Positions 56,663 to 64,000 of a stretch of DNA of 64,000 bases are shown here, piece after piece. The notes beneath the pieces are model-generated. The model searched no databases. It was not told the DNA's origin and saw only the letters and a list, made by a program, of their open reading frames with translations. The first letter of the stretch is position 1. Each line of letters starts with the position of its first letter. The stretch lies in assembly GCF_964204645.1 (NCBI RefSeq), contig NC_134033.1, positions 1,228,631 to 1,292,630 of the forward strand, in the 5' to 3' direction. Origin of the DNA: Tubulanus polymorphus (lineage: Eukaryota > Nemertea > Palaeonemertea > Tubulaniformes > Tubulanidae). Position numbers and translations under genes: made by a program.

Positions 56663-58466
56663 TATATTGCTTACGTTAAATCGATAAGAATATATCACGC
56701 GACTCGATTAAGCGTTCCCCTGGTAGTCATTGACTGATTACTCCAAGGACAGGCAAACATTCCTTCTACGGGTGAACAGAGTTCCGCCAGGGTGCGCTAG
56801 CGCGTGGTTCATTTGCATATAAGTTTTGCATAATATATAGATTTACAAAATGGAAGCCAAGATCTCAAACCGTCCGTCACTTACCGGTTCAGACTGGCTG
56901 GAAGATTGTTTGAATGAACTGGAACCGTAATGCCCAATTTATGTTCTTCGATTTAAACAAAAATACAACTGTAAATTTGACCGCCGATCACACAACTATA
57001 TTTGTACTTCGATTTCCGATTTGAGAGTCAAACCCCTGTTTCGCGCGACCGGCAGGTGTGGTGGGCCTCAGGATAAATAGAAAAAAATTAAAAGAAATCT
57101 ACCAATCATAACAAGTCAATCCCTAATTTAAGAAAAAAAAAACGAATTCGAAGACGGCTATAAAAAAAGATAAACTAAGCATCGAACGAATTCGAGTTTT
57201 TTTTTCTCTATGGACGGATCGAGTTCTGGCGAAGCAGAGAACATGGCCAAACGGTCGTGTTTGTCATGATGAGAATCTCCTGTTAGGCTGTTTTCCGCAT
57301 TTAGATCCGTGTTTTCCTGGTCGCGTTCATTCTTCCGCCGTTTTTTTTTTCTACCGCCGCTCTCTCGTTCGTTCGATCGACGCTGGGAGCAGACGACATA
57401 CGCACCGCGACTGCAGCGCCACCCCTCCGCCGCCTGCTCACTCGACGACGGAACCATCGATCCAGCGCTCGATGGAAACAAACTGTCTATTTATCAGCGC
57501 TTGTCGATATCGCGTTAGCTTCATTCCCGCGTTAGAACGCGCGGTGAGCAGACGAGAGATCCAGCGTCACGCTAAATACCGACCGATAACGATCTTAATT
57601 ATCAGTTAATCCTAAGTGTGGATTTTAGTTCTCTGATACTTAGAGCGGCTAAAGTAGTAATCGGGATTATTTTCTGTTGTAGTTTCTGGTTCGGTTTAAC
57701 CGGCGCGATGCAACGCGGTCGGATTCGTCGGCGGGTGTCGGACGGAATTCCTCCCGATGATAAAACATCGTCGGTCTTATCAGGTTAACACGGGTCTTAT
57801 CACCTGGAACTGGATGCGCAGGGGTATTTACCGGTGAACGTAAGGCTTACCGATACTTATCTCTCTCTCGCCGAGAAATGGTTTTCCGGGTTGTTACCGG
57901 TCCAGCGAGAATGTCGACGATGTTCGAAACTAGCATACTCGTACACTATCCATCCGGTTAAAGGATTTTAAAAAAACGATAGCGAAATATCGAGAACAGA
58001 TTATTTAGGCGTCTAAATTTCGAGTGGAATTTTTGCGAGGATGATCGCTACGGAATTCGGTGATTTTCTGAAATAGTCCTGTTTTCTGTGAAAAAAAATG
58101 AGGAAATTCTGATCATAGGAAAAATAATCGTGAAATAGGAATTCAGTGATAAGGACAACTCCGGAATTTTACCGAGCATTATAGAACATTTAGGTTGGTA
58201 TTTTTGGTGTTGTTGTGAGTGGTGTTGTGAATGTAGTTATCGAATTAGCTCATCTACCGTTTGCTTACTCGACCATTAAGTTTATCAGTTAAACTGATTT
58301 ATCTGATGAAGTTACTCTAAGCATTCTAGAAGCGAAAGCTCGTAATTTCATTCGGAATCATTCAACATACCACGTACACACAGTTTTCACACTTTGAATA
58401 GTTTTCAAATGTTGACGTTTAAGTTCGTATCAAGTGTGAATAATAAATGAATTGTTGCAAACAATC

Positions 58467-58577
58467 GGGATCCAGTTCCACAGTTGTGAATTAGAGTTAA
58501 CTCTGAGTTAAAATCAGTTCATTTTCAATGTTTTCACTCAGAGTCAAGTGTTAACTCACGACTGTGGAACTGGGTCC
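58467..58577. mobile_element. 111-bp foldback element, GGACCCAGTTCCACAGTTGT family, copy 2
   Basis: GGATCCAGTTCCACAGTTGT ... GACTGTGGAACTGGGTCC, same 111-bp length as 22763-22873, with GTTAACTC words inside. Confidence 0.88.
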
Positions 58578-58959
58578 TGATCCTGTTATGGAGAATTTAG
58601 ACTTTTTGACTTCTTGAATACAATCAGCTATTTTCAAAAAGCCCTTACTGTTTTTTTTTCTGATTTTTTTTTGTTTAGAAATGGCTCGTAGCTTTAAGAG
58701 TCGAAAACGTCAAAATCTCCTTTTCTTCAGATTCTGGGTTGAATTGGGCAAATCACTTGAAAACCAAAAAGTCCTTTCAATGTTATTAGACGCTACATGA
58801 GTGTGAAGGTCCTCGACTGAATTAGAGACAGTCATTTCTTGTCTATAAAAACGAACATGACTCAGGACCTGTTCCACTCGCTCGCCAAGTTTTATATTTG
58901 GAAGCTTAGTGTGACTCACTGTGTCCAGATTTCTGCTTGGTCGGTGATGGGAGGGGCTT

Positions 58960-58985
58960 GCCAGGGGCGGATCCAGGGGCTACTT
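58960..58985 (+). repeat. CAGGGGCGGATCCAGGGG repeat end
   Basis: CCAGGGGCGGATCCAGGGGC is a transposon-end motif I have seen widely in invertebrate genomes; related GCGGATCCA ends at about 22668 and 22923. The partner end was not found. Confidence 0.4.
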
Positions 58986-59149
58986 GTGAAGGACTTGACA
59001 AATCCTAAATGGGCACTTTGATGTCCAAAAAGGCAATTTATTGCCTATGTGTACCCCCGCACTGAGATGTACCAATTATCTTCATTGATAAAGGGCAACC
59101 AGAAAGATGTGATGGACTTGTAGAAGTCTCACCATAAGTCATAAGCCAT

Positions 59150-59245
59150 GGATCCGGCCCTGGACCCGGCTCTGGATCTGGCCCTGGACCCAGCCCTGGA
59201 TCTGGCCCTGGACCCGGCTCTGGATCTGGCCCTGGACCCGGCCCA
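59150..59245. repeat. 24-bp minisatellite (CCTGGACCCGGCTCTGGATC)
   Basis: About four copies, alternating GGACCC and GGATCT words, directly before a GCAGTTG-type foldback (about 59238-59483). Confidence 0.85.
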
Positions 59246-59996
59246 GCTGCAGTCTCTTAAACGTTAGTCGCGAAGTTGGTGTAAACTGCATTCCTTCCAT
59301 AGCGTTCGTCTGGATGGTGAAATTCTGAGCCAAACTTTACAAACAAAACGTAGTTTGACGCAGTGATTAAACTCATCGGAACCGAATCCCGAGACCCCTT
59401 TAAAAAGTTCATTGGCATTTATCAGGCGGTTATCTTGAACCAGGAACCTCCCTGCTTGAACCAACTTTTGAGCAACTGCAGCCCTTGTTCAATCCACAGT
59501 GTTGCGTCATGATTAGCTAATCTCCAACACTCCACTGTGGAACCGTGTCCACTTCCACCGTGGAACTGTTGCTCAATATCAGTCGTTTGTTACGGGAACA
59601 ACTACCGGCATTTTTCCTAAATTTAATTTTCACTCGGTTTTGCTTCGTTAGGTCTAATCTCCGACACAGCGCAACCGTCAAGGGAACAAACTACCATCAA
59701 CAGCCGTATATATTCAAACGAAACGTACCCGATGATGTTAAAATGAAATAGAGATTATCTGAACTTCAGTTTTACCAATATCAAACTACGGAAACGGATA
59801 CAAAAGGACGTGTTTAGGGGAAGATAACCTTTTTGTACCGACAGTAACGAGGCGGCTTTCTCTGTATCCGCACGAGCTGAAAGTGCGGAGTTTAATTTGT
59901 CATCGGGGACAGGAAAGTTCACCTGGAATCCGGTGATAAATTCTTGTCATCCTCGGAAAAATGAGGAAATTATCCATTTGTTTAAGTTAGTAAGAG

Positions 59997-60131
59997 AGGG
60001 CAAGAGAGGAGAGGGGAGAGAGGAGAGAGAGAGAAAGAGAAGAGAGAGAGGGGGAGAGGGGAGAGAGAAGGGGAGAGAGAGGAGAGAGAGTGAGGGGGAG
60101 AGAAATGGGAGAGAGAGGAGAGAGAGAGAGA
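59997..60131. repeat. GA-rich purine tract
   Basis: AGAGAGGAGAGAGAG-type sequence of about 135 bp; Arg/Glu frame is an artefact. Confidence 0.85.
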
Positions 60132-61007
60132 ATCGATCTGTCCAATGACAGCGACATGAGTTGCTAGCAGCAGATACTGCGGAGCAGACGAGAGAATCGA
60201 ATTACCATTACTTACTGTGTGATGTGAACTGATAATTCAGTTACGCAATCTCGCAGTCTAAATACGCATGAATTTATAGATAACTTCTCTTGATAAGATG
60301 CATTGATAGAAAATTAGTATCGAGAATTGATTACCCAACGAGTCCGGTCCCGCAATTGCGAGTTAGATCTGAGTCTAGCGTTTAAGAGATATTTACAGTG
60401 TTTGGTTTGATGATATAAAATCCTACACCTAAGCATTAAAGATTGAGTCTGAAATGAATTGTGTCTGAATTACTCGTACTAGTGGTTTATCCGACGTTTT
60501 TGACTTTGCTAATCTCATGGAGACTCACTTATTTTCTGGGAGTGCCTTACCCCCTACTCGAAAAGAAGGCTTGACCTCCCGTAATACGCAAAACCGTAAT
60601 CAATCATCTATCGACACATCGGTCGTCTGCCCCCAGAATGCAATCAGTATAAACTTCCGGTAGATTTACTCTTTAGAATTCCGCACTTCTGTATCAATAC
60701 AACGCGTACAAGAACGAATCGGTTCATAGATACAAATAATTAACGTAATTAATTACGTACTATTAATTAGCAATGAAACAAAAGCTCTGAATCGATGGTC
60801 GTGTTCAGGTTGAGTACATTGTCGTGTCGGTTTCTAGTCGTAGTGACGTTGAAGATCGAGTCATTGACTCCCTGAGTCAAATTGGTATCGTCTTCAATGT
60901 GTGTGGACCAGGAAAGCGAAAATAGGTGTCACATCGGTACGATAACCACACTCAAACGTGCTGAACAGATGATAAGATAAAAACAATCTAAAACTGAAGA
61001 ACACGAC

Positions 61008-61078
61008 GTTTCGATCTCAAACTAGAGATCATCGTCTCACTCCTGACGATGATCTCTAGTGTGAGATCGAAACGTCAT
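61008..61078. repeat. Inverted repeat with CGAAACGTC hairpins
   Basis: ACGTTTCGATCTCAAACTAG ... CTAGTGTGAGATCGAAACGT forms a foldback of about 70 bp. Right half reads CTGACGATGATCTC...GAGATCGAAACGTC, the same layout as the 69-bp satellite motif but with a different stem. Confidence 0.75.
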
Positions 61079-61789
61079 GTTTTATCTTATCATTAGGTGT
61101 CACATTGATCTTGAAATAGGGATTGACCCTGTTATTTGTTTGAACTTCCTACGCTGGGCGGGGAAATTATGACAAATCTATTTCAACTAGAATCATATTT
61201 TAAGCTATATTTGTTAATCAAACATAGCATCGATATATTGTTAAAAAACTGAATATATTTTTCCATTAGTTTTTTTTTCATCTCTGAATGAAGGCTTTGA
61301 AATCGCTGATTGTTTGTATAGCATATAAAGGTCATTTTGGCCTCATCGAATTTTGCAAATAATTCTCAGACCGGGGGAGCTGCGTTCTTTTTGAAAAGAC
61401 AAATATATAAAGGTCGCTTCGGACTCGATGACATTACGACTCAACTATACAAAAAAGACTAGAATCTAAAAAAAAAAACTGATAATCGATATTTGAATGC
61501 GAATTGATTGATTGATTTTTCTGTCAAAAATAGAAACAAGATGAAAAACGATGATTTTTTAATGATGTCTCAATTTTATTCGGACGAAAATACGGGCAAA
61601 TGATCTCTATAAAGAGACTGTAGAGAATATTGGCGGGGTCCGCAATAAGAAGAAGGACATTTCTTTATGAAACCATCGCCGGTGAAGGCTGCAAGCTGGA
61701 GTCCTCGAAACCTCGGTGTAATTTCTGAGAAAATGATTGTCAAATTTGTAGGTTTTAATGATTTGACTTGACTAGAAGGGCAACCTCGA

Positions 61790-62062
61790 TGCTGGTGGAG
61801 AGTTTGTAATCTGTAAACCTGATACAAGTGGCCGGTAGAGAGTTTGTAATCTGTAAACCTGATAGAAGCAGCCCCGGTAGAGAGTTTGTAATCTGTAAAC
61901 CTGATAGAAGCGGCCCCGGTAGAGAGTTTGTAATCTGTAAACCTGATAGAAGCGGCCGGTAGAGAGTTTGTAATCTGTAAACCTGATAGAAGCGGCCCCG
62001 GTAGAGAGTTTGTAATCTGTAAACCTGATAGAAGCAGCCGGTAGAGAGTTTGTAATCCGCGA
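61790..62062. repeat. 36-39 bp minisatellite (GGTAGAGAGTTTGTAATCTG)
   Basis: Seven copies of GGTAGAGAGTTTGTAATCTG-TAAACCTGATAGAAGC with GGCC or GGCCCC spacers. Confidence 0.93.
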
Positions 62063-62640
62063 ATTGCCGTTTCATTTCGGATGAAAATTCAATACAACTT
62101 TTGCCGAAGAATTCTAACCATATTGTGTTTAGTATGCGTGCCAGGGTATAGGTTCCGCAGGCACCATTTTGATTAATGGTTATCCGATGTAATTATTCTG
62201 TTGGCGGCAGAGGAGTAGGAAGTATCTCCGTTGATCGCGACACATTTTATGCTATGCTTAGTTTAGCATCGAAAACCAACCGATGGATATTCTGCTGTTT
62301 GCGACTGATACTAAAACTTTAGGATTTACGCGAATTTTCAGAAAACAAAAACTAAATTGTTCTCGCGATATAGACGCCTTATTAACGTTTAAGAAACTCA
62401 ATGAAACAATAACTATAAATTCTGTTTCTTGACATTTCACGAAGAGGTTTTCTACCCATCTTCGATGCAAAATGGAGTTTGCAAGTTTGAATTCTTGAAT
62501 TGTTTCTTGGGCGCCTCTAAGGCCGGTTTAAAACCTCTTTGTTGGCCGGATTTAAGTTGAAAGGTTGGTTTTAAAAATGCGTACTTTATCTTTTCAGATC
62601 TGATTTAGAATCGGTGAAAGTATAGGAATTCGTGATAACG

Positions 62641-63094
62641 ATGGCGTTCGGTTGTGCGCAGGGTTTTTACACGTGGAATAAAGCCTTTACGTTACTGCTT
62701 TTGGCGTGGTTTGTCGACGACGCCAGGGGGCGCGTCTACCCGAGACAGACGAGCGATACGGTGATTCAGACTCGATACGGAAAACTGAAAGGTCTACTCG
62801 TCGAAATTCCGAACAAAAAACTGAAACCGGTCGAAGTGTACATGGGATTACAGTACGCGTCGGTACTCGGAGGGGATTTACGATTCATGCCGCCCACGAA
62901 TCCGATGGAAAAGTGGGACGGCATGCGAGTGGCGGTCGCGCACCGGCCCGTCTGCCCGCAGAAGATACCCACGGACGACGAGCTCGAACGCACGATGCCC
63001 AAAGGCCGAATCGATCACATCAAACGAATTATTCCGTTTATTAGGGATCAGAGCGAGGAGTGTTTGAATCTGAATATCTACGTGCCTGCGAAAG
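62641..63094 (+). CDS. Neuroligin-like cholinesterase-fold adhesion protein, first coding exon
   Basis: 151 residues plus one base, ending at a GTAAGA donor (63095). ATG at 62641; an AG acceptor at 62596-62597 (TTTTCAG) suggests the exon starts in 5' UTR at 62598. Signal peptide about 1-30 (AFTLLLLAWFVDDARG). Then TRYGKLKG, PVEVYMGLQYA, LRFMPPTNPMEKW, RPVCPQK and SEECLNLNIYVPAK, which are the N-terminal landmarks of the carboxylesterase type-B fold; the last corresponds to the E(D/E)CLYLN signature. Order and spacing match neuroligins, postsynaptic partners of neurexin. The catalytic Ser region, the rest of the domain and the TM/PDZ tail lie past the window. Other cholinesterase-like adhesion molecules (gliotactin, neurotactin) remain possible. 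More GC-rich than the flanks. Confidence 0.82.
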
Positions 63095-64000
63095 GTAAGA
63101 CACATTATTTCATGATGATATTTCTATGCATCTTTTTGTCACTTTTTATTGAAAGTTTAGCTTTGATTTGCTCGAATAAAAAGAAAACGTGACAGGAAAT
63201 AGTATTTGTCACCGTTCCCCCGGGACCGGTTAGGTAGAGATTTCACAAAAAAACCCATTTCAAGTCGTTTTGCCCATAGCGATGCGTTTAGGATTTTGGC
63301 TGTATAGAAAGTACAGTGTGATAGGTTATCGAGGGCTTATTCTGGGTTAGTTTGCCAATTTCCATGGTAAAATGCAGATATATGCAGATAGAAATCTGGC
63401 GTTAGGCAAGGAGTATGGATGACAGTCAATCGATTTTAGTAATATGGAGACTGGTTCCGGTACGACGTCTGGTCGAAATGTTGCCGTGACCTTGACTTGA
63501 TTTTTGCATCGAATCCAAAAAACTCCGGTGGTGTAACGTGTCGCTATGACGTCACCGGTTTAAGACCGACTGCCCAATCAGCGGGCGTCGATATCGCGCA
63601 GTCGCCGTCGCTGTAATTAAATAGACGAGGTGTCCGGTTTTTTATGTGTACCGGAACCGGACGTGACGTGAATAAAGCGACATTGAGAACGGCAGAAGAT
63701 AAACGGATTTATTCGTAATTCCTGCAGTCTTTCTTAACAACATTACTCGCTGGTTCCCTTTCCGTTCTACTACGTCACCGATCTATTGTCAGAGTGCAAA
63801 TAAAAAAAGGTCTGTGCCGAAGATAATATATTGAGTTAATAAATAAATATCTTACTTATCAGACATGATACAATGCAATATAGGTTCTTGAAAAATGAAA
63901 AAGTTTAAGCCCAAAACGGTTAAGTTTGAATTGTTGTCCTCATTGAAAACATGAAGTAATCAATGGCAATTATACACCAGTTCCACAGTTGTGAGTTAAG
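63095..64000 (+). other. Intron 1 of the neuroligin-like gene
   Basis: No exon seen. Contains a perfect TGACGTCA (63547-63554) and, at the right edge (63979-64000), CAGTTCCACAGTTGTGAGTT, the start of another GGACCCAGTTCCACAG foldback element cut by the window. Confidence 0.6.

Larger units (their letters stand above)
51379..62597. other. Large region upstream of the neuroligin-like gene, no confident gene
   Basis: Contains a 15-bp minisatellite, two purine-rich tracts, foldback elements, two copies of the CGCTCCCGGCAGGTGTG repeat, ATF/CREB palindromes (52718, 54666, 56655), octamer ATTTGCAT sites (54684, 56811) and a 36-39 bp minisatellite. Short frames (e.g. 53611-54006, 55375-55638 and 57158-57481 on the - strand) show no recognisable domain, splice partner or codon signal that I can defend. 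Distal promoter or 5' UTR exons of the neuroligin-like gene may lie here. Confidence 0.5.

Noticed and set aside
57158..57481. 107-residue - strand frame with a basic GGRKKKRRKNER stretch
   Set aside because: No splice partners, start context or recognisable domain; the opposite strand is equally open and the stretch includes a pyrimidine tract.

Overview
The window is animal (metazoan) nuclear DNA. It has long intron-split genes with GT/AG splice sites, single-exon GPCR paralogues in tandem, roughly 60% AT by eye, and a very high load of minisatellites, microsatellites and short foldback (MITE-like) elements. The gene set (PRKX-type kinase, PIGZ/SMP3 mannosyltransferase, FMRFamide-receptor-like GPCRs, an MS4A/CD20-like four-pass protein, a neuroligin-like protein) fits an invertebrate bilaterian. 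I favour a lophotrochozoan (mollusc, annelid or nemertean type), but the species cannot be read from the sequence and that placement is inference.

Layout. 1-16.9 kb: the PRKX-like kinase gene on the + strand. Seven exons (2281-14749) cover almost all of the kinase domain and the C-terminal tail; the 5' exon(s) with the start codon are not identified here and probably lie upstream. Its introns are packed with minisatellites, many built from a CAGTTCCACAG motif that is also the tip of a foldback element. 17.4-20.4 kb: PIGZ (GPI mannosyltransferase 4) on the - strand, two exons, complete. 20.4-23.9 kb: repeats, including a 69-bp satellite. 23.9-33.6 kb: four tandem rhodopsin-like GPCR genes on the + strand in about 2.6-kb units; the last two encode the same protein. 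33.65-34.0 kb: a small secreted Lys/Ser-rich protein on the - strand. 34-38 kb: no confident gene. 38-43.7 kb: a possible spliced + strand transcript of unknown nature, interrupted by a 1-kb 24-bp minisatellite and a 27-bp minisatellite. 43.9-45.0 kb: a satellite-bearing element with terminal inverted repeats and a second element nested in it. 45.2-47.2 kb: a cluster of CTCF-like sites and the MS4A-like gene on the - strand. 49-51.4 kb: more satellites. 51.4-62.6 kb: no confident gene, but several ATF/CREB-type palindromes. 62.6 kb to the end: first coding exon of a neuroligin-like gene on the + strand, continuing past the window.

The genes do not form a pathway. Their products are a cytosolic kinase, an ER enzyme of GPI-anchor synthesis, plasma-membrane receptors, a tetraspan membrane protein and a synaptic-adhesion-type protein. 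The most distinctive signals are non-genic: five same-strand CTCF-like motifs at the 3' end of the MS4A-like gene, a G-rich hexanucleotide repeat starting about 13 nt inside an intron donor of that gene, a minisatellite carrying 15 perfect Pol III B-box matches, several foldback families with closely similar tips, and a hairpin motif that keeps its flanks while its stem changes. All calls are from reading the sequence; nothing was searched or computed.
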